Made by a program: the position numbers and the translations under genes. The notes under the pieces were generated by a model, which had not been told where the DNA came from, searched no databases, and saw only the letters and a list, made by a program, of their open reading frames with translations. This document shows positions 7,286 through 15,539 of a stretch of 41,264 bases of DNA, in pieces (position 1 is the first letter of the stretch; the number at the start of each line of letters is the position of its first letter). The stretch is from positions 1 through 41,264 of the forward strand of contig JACMPF010000068.1 of assembly GCA_014377665.1 (NCBI GenBank). The letters are read 5' to 3'. Source of the DNA: Pedobacter sp. (GTDB lineage: Bacteria > Bacteroidota > Bacteroidia > Sphingobacteriales > Sphingobacteriaceae).

Positions 7286-8071
7286 CTAGAGTTGCATGAG
7301 TGATGTTAAATGCTGGGTTAAGGAAATAAAGTCTCTAACACTCAACTGTTCTGCACGTTTATCAAAGAAAACATGGTCGTCCATTTTGTCTTTCGGCACT
7401 ACTCCTGAAAGTGCATTACGCAACGTTTTTCGCCTTTGATTGAACCCTGCTTTTACGATTCTCCAAAACAACTTCTCATCACATGGCAAAGTTTCCACAT
7501 CATTTCTGCTCAACCTGATTACACCAGAATTCACTTTAGGCGGGGGATTAAACGTCCCTGGCTTTACAGAAAACAGATACTCTATGTTGTAATATGCTTG
7601 TATAAGTACACTCAAGATTCCATAATCTTTTGTTCCCTCTTTAGAAGCACAACGCTCGGCAACTTCCTTTTGAAACATACCAACCATCTCTACCACGCTC
7701 TCTCTATTTTCCAATATTTTGAATAGGATCTGAGAGGAGATATTATAAGGGAAGTTTCCTATGATGGCATATTTACCGGGGAAGATCTCTGATAGGTTGA
7801 GTTTTAAAAAGTCTCCGTTGATCAGTCTCTTACCAAGCTGAGGATATTTTTCTTGAAGGAAATGATAGGACTCGACATCAATGTCTATCAGGTAAGTTTC
7901 CAGGTCTGTACGCTCAAGAAGAATGTCTGACAAAATTCCCATCCCTGGTCCAACTTCTAGAACCTGCGTATACTGATCGGTATGAACAAGGCCATTGACA
8001 ATTTTTGCGGCAATCTTTTTATCAGTTAAAAAATGTTGCCCAAGATGTTTTTTCGCCTTTACCAAACTCAT
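7286..8071 (-). CDS. rsmA: 16S rRNA A1518/A1519 dimethyltransferase
   Basis: SAM-dependent enzyme (KsgA) that dimethylates two adjacent adenines near the 3' end of 16S rRNA during 30S assembly. Visible features are the N-terminal KKHLGQHFL signature, the SAM site EVGPGMGILSDIL and the catalytic NFPYNISSQI (motif IV, usually NLPY). I chose the ATG at 8071 (MSLVKAKKHLGQHFL, 261 residues) over an in-frame start 24 nt upstream because it matches the family N-terminus. It is divergent from pdxA with 100 nt between the start codons. Confidence 0.95.
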   Translation of the reverse strand: MSLVKAKKHLGQHFLTDKKIAAKIVNGLVHTDQYTQVLEVGPGMGILSDILLERTDLETYLIDIDVESYHFLQEKYPQLGKRLINGDFLKLNLSEIFPGKYAIIGNFPYNISSQILFKILENRESVVEMVGMFQKEVAERCASKEGTKDYGILSVLIQAYYNIEYLFSVKPGTFNPPPKVNSGVIRLSRNDVETLPCDEKLFWRIVKAGFNQRRKTLRNALSGVVPKDKMDDHVFFDKRAEQLSVRDFISLTQHLTSLMQL

Positions 8072-8171
8072 AGCCAGAAGTGTTAAAAGCTGCAAAATAA
8101 CTAAAGTTTTATCAGTATCGGCCTAACATTAGGTTGAAATTCTGTAATTTGCACCATATTTCTATTTGGAC

Positions 8172-9251
8172 ATGAGTGATAAAATTAAAATCGGAATTAG
8201 CATTGGCGATGTAAACGGCATCGGATTAGAAGTGATCATGAAGTCGCTAGCGGAACTGCAAATTCTTGATTATTGTACCCCAATAGTTTACGGACATACC
8301 AAGGTTGCATCCTATCATAGAAAGGCACTTGGGATGGGTGATTTTGTTTACAACGTGATCAGCAGTCCGGAAACGGCTAACCCCAAAAAGGTCAATATGA
8401 TCAACTGCTGGGAGGAAGATGTAAAGATCGATCTTGGTGTTGCCAATGAAATAGGCGGTAAATATGCGTTGGCCTCTCTTGAAAAGGCCACTGATGACCT
8501 TGTTAGTGGAGCGATTGACGCATTAGTTACGGCGCCTATCAATAAACATAATATACAATCAGCAACATTCAATTTTCCAGGGCACACTGAATATCTTCAG
8601 GAACGTAGTGGAAGTAAAGATGTTTTGATGTTCTTGTTAAGTGAAGATTTGCGTGTTGGCGTAGTCACCGGTCATATTCCATTGACAAGCGTAGCCCAAA
8701 GCATCACGAAAGACAAGATTATGAAGAAGTTGGTTTTGATGAATGAAAGCTTGAAAAAGGATTTCTGGATTGAGAAACCGAAGATTGCTGTTTTGGGGTT
8801 AAATCCACATGCGGGAGACAGTGGACTTCTGGGATCAGAAGAGGAACAGGTTATTATTCCTGCAATACAGGAGGCTTTCGATAAAGGAATCATTTGTTTC
8901 GGACCATACCCTGCGGATGGTTTCTTTGGAAAGGGGAGCTTCAAGCAGTTCGATGCGGTGTTAGCAATGTATCATGACCAAGGTTTGATACCATTTAAAA
9001 CGCTGGCTTTTAGCACAGGCGTAAATTACACTGCAGGACTGAAGTTTGTACGCACCTCTCCGGATCATGGAACGGGCTATGATATTGCCGGCAAGAATGA
9101 AGCTGATCCAACTTCATTCATTGAAGCTATATTTTCTGCAATTCATATTGTGAAACGCAGAAGAGAACAGGAAGAACTTTTGAAGAATCAGCTTCGTAGT
9201 GGAGGTAAACTTGTCGAAACTGCTTTTGATTTAAAAGACGATGCAAATTAG
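8172..9251 (+). CDS. pdxA: 4-hydroxythreonine-4-phosphate dehydrogenase
   Basis: 359-residue enzyme of the DXP-dependent pyridoxal-phosphate pathway. It oxidises and decarboxylates 4-phosphohydroxy-L-threonine. Family features are ISIGDVNGIG near the N-terminus and the metal-binding histidines in FPGHTEYL, MYHDQGLIPFK and RTSPDHGTGYDIAG. I chose the ATG at 8172 rather than the in-frame TTG at 8166. Length is slightly above the E. coli protein (329). It is a single gene between divergent rsmA and the yceD promoter; the sequence TAATTTGC about 20 nt upstream is a near match to a -7 box with one base missing. Confidence 0.95.
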   Translation: MSDKIKIGISIGDVNGIGLEVIMKSLAELQILDYCTPIVYGHTKVASYHRKALGMGDFVYNVISSPETANPKKVNMINCWEEDVKIDLGVANEIGGKYALASLEKATDDLVSGAIDALVTAPINKHNIQSATFNFPGHTEYLQERSGSKDVLMFLLSEDLRVGVVTGHIPLTSVAQSITKDKIMKKLVLMNESLKKDFWIEKPKIAVLGLNPHAGDSGLLGSEEEQVIIPAIQEAFDKGIICFGPYPADGFFGKGSFKQFDAVLAMYHDQGLIPFKTLAFSTGVNYTAGLKFVRTSPDHGTGYDIAGKNEADPTSFIEAIFSAIHIVKRRREQEELLKNQLRSGGKLVETAFDLKDDAN

Positions 9252-9263
9252 ACTACAAAACTA

Positions 9264-9295
9264 TTTGCACTAAATGAAATTAATTCTTACATTTG
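9264..9295 (+). promoter_or_regulatory. Promoter of the yceD-rpmF-plsX-fabH cluster
   Basis: TTTG at 9264-9267, a 20-nt spacer and TACATTTG at 9288-9295 match both boxes of the Bacteroidota housekeeping promoter exactly. The -7 box overlaps a theoretical upstream TTG start of yceD at 9293, which excludes that codon for transcripts from this promoter. Confidence 0.82.
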
Positions 9296-9316
9296 CGGGC
9301 TAAAATTTTGTTATCA

Positions 9317-9853
9317 TTGAGACCATTAAAGCAATTTTCGATCCCCTTTACAGGCTTAAAAATTGGCAAACATCAGTTTGACTTTGAGATTGATAACAGC
9401 TTTTTTGATGCTTATGATTACTCTTTAGTAAAAAAAGGAGAATTAAAAGTAGAAGTTGAATTAGACAAGCAGGAAACCATGCTGATCTTACAGTTCCAGA
9501 TAAACGGGACTATAGTTATGGATTGTGATAAATGTTTGGCTGAATTTAATGCACCAATAAGTATCCACGAAAGGCAGATTGTAAAGTTTGCTGAAGATGA
9601 CTTGGAAAGTGATGACTTGGAAATCATCATGCTCAATAAAAAAGAAAGTGAGCTTGACATTGCTGACTTGATTTATGAGTTCATCACCGTAGGGGTTCCT
9701 TATATTAAAATATGTGAGCAGAATGGCGATGGCCAGAAATGCGACCAGGAGATGATTGCAAAACTGGAAAGCTTCGCGGTCGGATCTCATAGTGAAGAAG
9801 AAGAAAAACAAGATGAGGATCCACGTTGGTCAGCATTAAAAAAATTAAAATAA
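9317..9853 (+). CDS. yceD: DUF177 / YceD family protein
   Basis: 178-residue YceD-like protein. The family sits beside rpmF in most bacteria and has been linked to 23S rRNA accumulation and large-subunit biogenesis. It contains a CDKC motif near residue 73 and a second pair, CEQNGDGQKC, near residue 135, which could bind a metal. The C-terminus is strongly acidic. No ATG fits: I propose TTG at 9317, giving MRPLKQFSIPFTGL, because the upstream alternative at 9293 lies inside the -7 box and TTG 9308 would leave a very short leader. rpmF follows after 18 nt. Confidence 0.85.
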   Translation: MRPLKQFSIPFTGLKIGKHQFDFEIDNSFFDAYDYSLVKKGELKVEVELDKQETMLILQFQINGTIVMDCDKCLAEFNAPISIHERQIVKFAEDDLESDDLEIIMLNKKESELDIADLIYEFITVGVPYIKICEQNGDGQKCDQEMIAKLESFAVGSHSEEEEKQDEDPRWSALKKLK

Positions 9854-9871
9854 TAATTAAATAAATCAGCA

Positions 9872-10063
9872 ATGGCACATCCAAAACGCAAGATTTCTAA
9901 AAGCAGAAGAGATAAAAGAAGAACTCACTACAAAGCAGAAACTCCTTCTTTATCTACTTGTCAAACAACAGGAGCAATACACACTCCTCACCGCGCATAC
10001 AACGTTGATGGTAGCTTGTACTACAACGGTAAATTGGTTATTGAAAACACCGCGATAGCTTAA
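9872..10063 (+). CDS. rpmF: 50S ribosomal protein L32
   Basis: 63-residue basic ribosomal protein opening [19 protein letters not shown], the L32 signature. Only one cysteine is present, so this is a non-zinc form lacking the four-cysteine knuckle of some L32 proteins. It follows yceD after 18 nt and precedes plsX, the conserved yceD-rpmF-plsX-fabH order. A structured intergenic region of 95 nt follows. Confidence 0.97.
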   Translation: MAHPKRKISKSRRDKRRTHYKAETPSLSTCQTTGAIHTPHRAYNVDGSLYYNGKLVIENTAIA

Positions 10064-10073
10064 TTTCTGAAAA

Positions 10074-10149
10074 TAGTTTGTGTTTTCAGTCTCTTAAGCT
10101 TTAACTTAGAGACTGAAATAACGGCACTTATTGCCTCATACACAAACTG
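10074..10149 (+). promoter_or_regulatory. Nested hairpin element between rpmF and plsX
   Basis: Outer arms AGTTTGTGT (10075-10083) and ACACAAACT (10140-10148) are perfectly complementary over 9 bp, plus a U-G closing pair. Inside lie hairpin A, TTCAGTCTCT (10085-10094) with AGAGACTGAA (10108-10117), and a short hairpin B, GGCA (10123-10126) with TGCC (10132-10135). Together they would form a three-way junction ending 9 nt before the plsX ATG. There is no U-run, so it is not a standard terminator. It may be an RNA processing or translation-control element that sets L32 versus PlsX levels; that role is inference. Confidence 0.6.
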
Positions 10150-10158
10150 ATTTTTACT

Positions 10159-11100
10159 ATGAAAATAGGTCTCGATATAATGGGTGGAGACTATGCTCCT
10201 AAAGCAAATGTTTTAGGAGCGATAGCGGCCCATCCACTGTTATCTCCTGATGAGCGAATTGTGCTTATTGGAGATACAGCTCAAATTAAGCCTTTGCTCG
10301 CTGAAAACGGATTTAACTCCGATCACTTTGAATATGTACATACCGAAGAAGTAATCGGTATGGGCGAGCACCCCACCAAGGCCATTGTTCAAAAACCCAA
10401 TTCAAGTATTTCCGTTGGCTATCAGCTCCTTAAAGAAGGTAAGATTGATTCATTTGCTAGTGCCGGTAACTCTGGCGCTATGCTTGTAGGTGCCGTGTTT
10501 AGTGTAAAAACTATTTCAGGCATCATCCGCCCATGTCTTTCTACTTTTTTACCAAAATTAAGCGGCGGCGTGGGATTGATGGTTGATGTTGGTGCGAATG
10601 CAGATTGCAAACCAGATGTCTTGCTTCAATTTGGCGTATTGGGCAGCATATACGCAGAAAATGTAATGGGCATACCAAATCCAAAAGTGGCCTTGATCAA
10701 TATTGGAGAGGAAGATGAAAAAGGCAATATGTTAAGTCTTGCGACCTTTCCATTAATGAAAGACACAGAACTGTTTAACTTTGTAGGTAATGTAGAAGGA
10801 AGAGACCTGTTTAACGAAAAGGCAGATGTGATAGTTTGCGATGGGTTTACGGGCAATATTATGCTTAAGCTGGCTGAATCGTTTTACGTACTCACTAAAA
10901 AGAGAGGTCTTAAAGATGAGTTTTTCGATCGCTTTAATTATGAGAACTACGGTGGTAGTCCAGTTCTTGGTGTAAATGCTCCAGTAGTTATAGGGCATGG
11001 AATATCAAGCCCTACTGCTATTAAAAATATGATTATGCAGTCTAGAGACATGATTATCAATGGCTTAGTAGAAAAAATACAGGCTGCATTTAACAATTAA
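10159..11100 (+). CDS. plsX: Phosphate acyltransferase PlsX
   Basis: 313-residue peripheral membrane enzyme converting acyl-ACP and phosphate to acyl-phosphate, the donor for PlsY in phospholipid synthesis. The N-terminus IGLDIMGGDYAPKANVLGAI and the internal DVGANADCKPDVLLQF and CDGFTGNIMLKLAE are family hallmarks. Length is normal. It ends 6 nt before fabH and starts immediately after the nested RNA structure that follows rpmF. Confidence 0.96.
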   Translation: MKIGLDIMGGDYAPKANVLGAIAAHPLLSPDERIVLIGDTAQIKPLLAENGFNSDHFEYVHTEEVIGMGEHPTKAIVQKPNSSISVGYQLLKEGKIDSFASAGNSGAMLVGAVFSVKTISGIIRPCLSTFLPKLSGGVGLMVDVGANADCKPDVLLQFGVLGSIYAENVMGIPNPKVALINIGEEDEKGNMLSLATFPLMKDTELFNFVGNVEGRDLFNEKADVIVCDGFTGNIMLKLAESFYVLTKKRGLKDEFFDRFNYENYGGSPVLGVNAPVVIGHGISSPTAIKNMIMQSRDMIINGLVEKIQAAFNN

Positions 11101-11106
11101 AAAGAA

Positions 11107-12096
11107 ATGAGTAAAATTCACGCTGCGATTACGGCTGTTAATGGCTACGTACCGGACTACATTCTGACTAACAAAGAATTGGAGTCTATTGTAGACACGA
11201 CAGACGAGTGGATCACCTCCAGAACCGGAATTAAAGAGCGAAGGATACTAAAGGGAGAAGGTCTAGGAACTTCTTACATGGCGGTTCATGCCGTTAATGG
11301 CCTATTGAAAAAGCGTGGAATCGGAGCCGAAGAGATTGAATTGATCATTTTTTGCACAACAACGCCCGACTTACCCTTCCCTGCTTCTGCCAATATTCTT
11401 GCTGATAAAATTGGAGCGAAAAATGCTTGGGGATTTGATTTACAAGCTGCTTGTTCAGGTTTTATTTATGGTATGTCCACAGCTACTCAATTTATTGAAT
11501 CTGGCAAACACAAAAAAATCATAGTTGTTGGGGGAGATAAAATGTCTTCAATTGTCAATTACGAAGATCGCACAACATGCATCATTTTTGGGGATGGTTG
11601 CGGTGCCGTATTGCTAGAGCCAAACTATGAAGGAAATGGAGTAATAGATTCTATATTAAAAAGTGATGGCTCCGGCAAACAATTTCTTCATCAGAAAGCT
11701 GGCGGATCGTCCCGTCCTGCCTCTCACGAAACTATTGACAATAACGAACATTTCGTATATCAGGAAGGTCAGGCCGTATTTAAATTTGCAGTGACTAACA
11801 TGTCTAATGTCGCTGCTGAAATTATGGAGAGAAACCATCTGACATCTGAGGTTGTTACCTGGTTGGTTCCGCATCAGGCAAATAAGCGCATCATTGACGC
11901 AACTGCTTCAAGAATGGGTATTGGGCCTGAAAAAGTAATGATAAATATTGAGCGTTACGGCAATACAACAAATGGAACTATTCCTTTATGCCTATGGGAA
12001 TGGGAGGGTAAATTAAAGAAAGGTGATAACATCATTCTAGCCGCTTTTGGCGGCGGTTTCACCTGGGGATCAGTATACTTAAAATGGGCATATTAA
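11107..12096 (+). CDS. fabH: 3-oxoacyl-ACP synthase III
   Basis: 329-residue condensing enzyme that starts fatty-acid synthesis from an acyl-CoA primer and malonyl-ACP. The catalytic triad is visible: C116 in [10 protein letters not shown]256 in VPHQAN and N286 in YGNTT. The sequence after the asparagine (NTTNGTIPL) differs from the E. coli NTSAAS form. Primer preference (acetyl versus branched) cannot be decided here, though branched primers are common in the phylum. It follows plsX after 6 nt. Confidence 0.96.
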   Translation: MSKIHAAITAVNGYVPDYILTNKELESIVDTTDEWITSRTGIKERRILKGEGLGTSYMAVHAVNGLLKKRGIGAEEIELIIFCTTTPDLPFPASANILADKIGAKNAWGFDLQAACSGFIYGMSTATQFIESGKHKKIIVVGGDKMSSIVNYEDRTTCIIFGDGCGAVLLEPNYEGNGVIDSILKSDGSGKQFLHQKAGGSSRPASHETIDNNEHFVYQEGQAVFKFAVTNMSNVAAEIMERNHLTSEVVTWLVPHQANKRIIDATASRMGIGPEKVMINIERYGNTTNGTIPLCLWEWEGKLKKGDNIILAAFGGGFTWGSVYLKWAY

Positions 12097-12168
12097 TTAT
12101 AATATCATAAAAAAGCATAACTTAGTTAATTCTAAAAACATATAGTTTTCATAAAATAACACCAAAAA

Positions 12169-12648
12169 ATGGATATTAAACAAATTCAGGAACTTATTAA
12201 ATTTGTTTCTCGTTCGGGAGTAAATGAAGTTGCTATTGAGCAAGAAAACTTCAAGATCACTATTAAAACAAATCAAGCGCCTACAATAGTTCAGGCTTCT
12301 TTACCAGCTCCTGTTGCTACTGTTGCAATACCTGCTGCAGCGCCGCTACCAGTTTCTGTTACAGAAACAAAAAGTACTCAAGCTATTGATGCTGAAGATT
12401 CTTCGAAATATATCACCATAAAATCTCCTATGATCGGTACATTTTACCGTTCATCAAGTCCTGATAAACCATTTTTCTTAAATGTGGGAGATGAGGTTTC
12501 TGTGGGTAAAGTGGTTTGTATTATTGAGGCAATGAAACTTTTCAATGAGATTGAAAGTGAAGTTTCCGGCAAAGTTGTTAAAATCCTTGTTGATAATGCA
12601 TCACCAGTGGAATATGATCAGCCTTTATTTTTAGTAGAACCAATGTAA
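12169..12648 (+). CDS. accB: Biotin carboxyl carrier protein of acetyl-CoA carboxylase
   Basis: 159-residue BCCP. An N-terminal helix-rich region (1-38) is joined by an Ala/Pro/Val-rich linker (about 40-70) to the biotinyl domain. The biotinylated residue is K123 in EAMKLF. It carries CO2 from biotin carboxylase to the carboxyltransferase. It precedes accC by 74 nt. The 72-nt gap after fabH shows no obvious promoter box. Confidence 0.96.
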   Translation: MDIKQIQELIKFVSRSGVNEVAIEQENFKITIKTNQAPTIVQASLPAPVATVAIPAAAPLPVSVTETKSTQAIDAEDSSKYITIKSPMIGTFYRSSSPDKPFFLNVGDEVSVGKVVCIIEAMKLFNEIESEVSGKVVKILVDNASPVEYDQPLFLVEPM

Positions 12649-12722
12649 AATAGTTAAGTCTTACACTCAGGAAGACGCTGGTTTGATTGTGTGCCTAAAA
12701 AGACTAGCTAAAAGGAAAAATT

Positions 12723-14063
12723 ATGTTTAAGAAAATATTAATTGCCAACAGGGGCGAAATTGCATTGCGTATCATCCGCACCTGTAAAGAAATGGGCATA
12801 AAAACGGTAGCAGTTTATTCAACGGCCGATAGAGAAAGCTTACATGTACGCTTTGCTGACGAGGCTGTTTGCATCGGTCCCCCACCAAGTAAGGATTCTT
12901 ACTTAAGCATTCCAAATATTATCTCTGCAGCTGAACTGACCAATGCAGATGCAATACACCCTGGTTACGGCTTCCTATCGGAGAACGCTAAATTCTCTTC
13001 AGTTTGCCGCGATTATGGTATTAAATTCATTGGTGCAACACCTGAACAGATCAATTCAATGGGAGATAAAGCCTCTGCCAAAGAAACGATGAAAATTGCA
13101 GGGGTACCAACTATTCCAGGTTCTGAAGGCTTACTTGAAAGCTTTAAAGAAGGAATCAAATTAGCAAATGGAATGGGCTATCCTGTAATTTTAAAAGCAA
13201 CGGCTGGTGGCGGCGGTCGTGGTATGCGCGTTGTTTGGAAAGATGAAGACTTTGAAAATGCCTGGGATAGCTGTAGACAAGAATCTGGGGCTGCCTTTGG
13301 AAATGACGGACTTTATCTCGAAAAATATATTGAAGACCCTAGACATATTGAAATCCAAATCATTGGTGATCAGTATGGAAAAGCTTGCCATTTATCAGAA
13401 CGTGACTGTTCCATTCAGCGTCGCCATCAAAAATTAGTTGAAGAAGCACCCTCGCCATTCATGACTCCAGAGTTAAGAGAGAAAATGGGTGAAGCTGCCA
13501 TCAAAGGTGCAATTGCTGTTCAATATGAAGGTGCAGGTACCATTGAATTTTTGGTAGATAAACATAGGAACTTCTATTTTATGGAGATGAATACCAGAAT
13601 CCAGGTTGAGCATCCGGTTACTGAGGAAGTCATTAATTACGACTTAATCAAGGAGCAAATTAAAGTTGCTTCTGGAGTGCCTATCTCTGGTAAGAATTAT
13701 CTTCCAAATATGCATGCTATTGAATGTAGAATAAATGCAGAAGACCCGTTTAATAACTTTAGACCTTCACCGGGAAAGATTACCAATTTTCATTCTCCGG
13801 GTGGTCATGGTGTGCGTGTAGATACCCACGTATATGCAGGTTATACTATACCTTCAAACTACGATTCAATGATTGCAAAGCTGATTTGTGTTGCCCAAAC
13901 GAGAGAAGAAGCAATCAGCACTATGGAACGTGCATTGAGTGAATTTGTGATCGAAGGGATTAAAACAACTATACCTTTCCACTTGAAACTGATGAAAGAC
14001 CCTAACTTCAGAGCAGGGAACTTTACAACCAAATTCATGGAAACTTTTAAATTTTCAGAATAA
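12723..14063 (+). CDS. accC: Biotin carboxylase subunit of acetyl-CoA carboxylase
   Basis: 446-residue ATP-grasp enzyme that carboxylates the biotin on AccB. Family features include the N-terminal [20 protein letters not shown], the glycine-rich ATP loop [12 protein letters not shown], the [12 protein letters not shown] stretch and the catalytic region [17 protein letters not shown]. Length is typical. The carboxyltransferase genes accA and accD are not in this window. It is followed by a strong terminator. Confidence 0.97.
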   Translation: MFKKILIANRGEIALRIIRTCKEMGIKTVAVYSTADRESLHVRFADEAVCIGPPPSKDSYLSIPNIISAAELTNADAIHPGYGFLSENAKFSSVCRDYGIKFIGATPEQINSMGDKASAKETMKIAGVPTIPGSEGLLESFKEGIKLANGMGYPVILKATAGGGGRGMRVVWKDEDFENAWDSCRQESGAAFGNDGLYLEKYIEDPRHIEIQIIGDQYGKACHLSERDCSIQRRHQKLVEEAPSPFMTPELREKMGEAAIKGAIAVQYEGAGTIEFLVDKHRNFYFMEMNTRIQVEHPVTEEVINYDLIKEQIKVASGVPISGKNYLPNMHAIECRINAEDPFNNFRPSPGKITNFHSPGGHGVRVDTHVYAGYTIPSNYDSMIAKLICVAQTREEAISTMERALSEFVIEGIKTTIPFHLKLMKDPNFRAGNFTTKFMETFKFSE

Positions 14064-14091
14064 TAAAAATTTTTTATAAGATTTAAAACGT

Positions 14092-14130
14092 AAATACCAT
14101 TCTAAATTAAATAGAATGGTATTTTTGTTT
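14092..14130 (+). terminator. Terminator after accC
   Basis: AAATACCATTCTA (14092-14104) and TAGAATGGTATTT (14112-14124) form a perfect 13-bp stem with a 7-nt loop, followed by TTGTTT. It closes the fatty-acid cluster. Its distal edge is about 13 nt from the tatC ATG, so tatC needs read-through or a promoter embedded nearby. Confidence 0.88.
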
Positions 14131-14143
14131 CCAAATAACACGC

Positions 14144-15013
14144 ATGAGTGACAATAAAGCTAAGGACCTTATAGGTGCTATAAAAGAAAAAGGCAGAACA
14201 CTTGAGGCAGAAATGTCGTTCTTCGATCACATAGATGTATTGAGAAAGCATTTGCTTCGCGCTTTAGCGGTAGTGCTGGTATTTACCGCGGGAGCTTTTT
14301 ATTACACAGATTTCATTTTTAACACGGTGATAATGGGACCAATTAACCCACGTTTCTGGACCTATCGCATGATGTGTAAAATATATGAGCGTTTTCCATC
14401 TATTGGAGAGGAATTCTGTATTAAAACAATTGAGGCAAAAATTATCAATACGGAGATGTCGGGGCAATTTACACTCCAGTTAAATGCCTGTGTAATGGCA
14501 GGTTTAATTTTAGGGATTCCATATTTGCTTTTTGAGATCTGGCTTTTTATCAAGCCTGCGTTACATGAAAGTGAGCGTAAATCTGCTAGTGGTTTTGTTG
14601 CCTTTGCTTCTTTATTATTCTTTACGGGAATCCTTTTTGGGTACTACATCATTTGCCCACTATCTGTAAACTTCTTAATTAACTTCAAAGTAAGTCCGGA
14701 TATTGAGAATACCTTCACCATTGATTCCTACTTATCCACTGTCATGACGCTAACCCTTGGTTCGGGAATTATCTTCCAGCTGCCGGTAGTTATTTACATA
14801 TTATCGAAAGTGGGCATTATGACTCCTGCTTTTATGCGTTCCAGCAGAAGATATGCTGCTGTGATTATTTTAATTGTAGCAGCAGTAGTTACACCTACAG
14901 CAGATCCATTTACGATGTTAACAGTGGCGCTTCCACTATTCTTATTGTATGAGATAAGCATTTATATTTCAGCAAATATTGAACGAAAGAGAAAAAAATT
15001 GCTGGCATCATAA
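14144..15013 (+). CDS. tatC: Sec-independent protein translocase TatC
   Basis: 289-residue polytopic inner-membrane protein, the twin-arginine signal receptor. The cytoplasmic N-terminus has EMSFFDHIDVLRKHLLRAL, the conserved TatC entry motif, followed by about six membrane segments. An enlarged periplasmic loop between segments 1 and 2 (about residues 65-110) makes it longer than the E. coli protein (258). Its TatA partners are encoded at 36413-37019, over 20 kb away on the other strand. It lies directly after the accC terminator, and its promoter is not evident. Confidence 0.95.
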   Translation: MSDNKAKDLIGAIKEKGRTLEAEMSFFDHIDVLRKHLLRALAVVLVFTAGAFYYTDFIFNTVIMGPINPRFWTYRMMCKIYERFPSIGEEFCIKTIEAKIINTEMSGQFTLQLNACVMAGLILGIPYLLFEIWLFIKPALHESERKSASGFVAFASLLFFTGILFGYYIICPLSVNFLINFKVSPDIENTFTIDSYLSTVMTLTLGSGIIFQLPVVIYILSKVGIMTPAFMRSSRRYAAVIILIVAAVVTPTADPFTMLTVALPLFLLYEISIYISANIERKRKKLLAS

Positions 15014-15063
15014 GGCAAAAAATAACTAACCAAAGCTTTACAAAACTTTACACTATTTCTGTT

Positions 15064-15071
15064 TATTTTTG
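15064..15071 (+). promoter_or_regulatory. -7 box of rpiB
   Basis: TATTTTTG matches TAnnTTTG exactly and ends 5 nt before the rpiB ATG at 15077. No good -33 TTG lies 19-20 nt upstream. If used, the transcript would start at or next to the start codon. Confidence 0.5.
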
Positions 15072-15076
15072 AAATT

Positions 15077-15520
15077 ATGTCAGTTACACAAAAGATAAAA
15101 ATTGCTATTGGGTCAGATCATGCTGGCTTCGAGTATAAAGAAATCTTAAAAGCATTTTTAGCGGACACCTATCAGGTAAAAGATTTTGGAACTCATTCAT
15201 TAGATTCAGTGGATTATCCTGACTTCGCACATCCGGTTGCTTCAGCTGTAGAAACTAATGAATTCAACTTTGGTATTCTAGTTTGCGGGAGTGCAAACGG
15301 TGTAGCTATTACAGCTAACAAACATCCGCATATACGTGCTGCTATTTGCTGGTTGGATGAATTAGCAAGCCTTTCGCGGCAACATAATAATGCAAATATC
15401 TTATGTGTGCCTGCAAGGTTTGTTTCTGAAGATCTTGCTAAACAAATGACTAACACATTTTTAACCACTGATTTTGAAGGTGGCAGACACGGAAATAGAG
15501 TGGATAAAATCGCTTGTTAA
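15077..15520 (+). CDS. rpiB: Ribose-5-phosphate isomerase B
   Basis: 147-residue enzyme of the LacAB/RpiB family that interconverts ribose-5-phosphate and ribulose-5-phosphate in the pentose phosphate pathway. The phosphate-binding start IAIGSDHAGFEYK and the catalytic C70 with GSANG (71-75) identify it. Length is typical. It starts after a -7 box only 5 nt away and ends 19 nt before the M28 peptidase gene. Confidence 0.95.
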   Translation: MSVTQKIKIAIGSDHAGFEYKEILKAFLADTYQVKDFGTHSLDSVDYPDFAHPVASAVETNEFNFGILVCGSANGVAITANKHPHIRAAICWLDELASLSRQHNNANILCVPARFVSEDLAKQMTNTFLTTDFEGGRHGNRVDKIAC

Positions 15521-15539
15521 AAAACCTTACATATTATTC

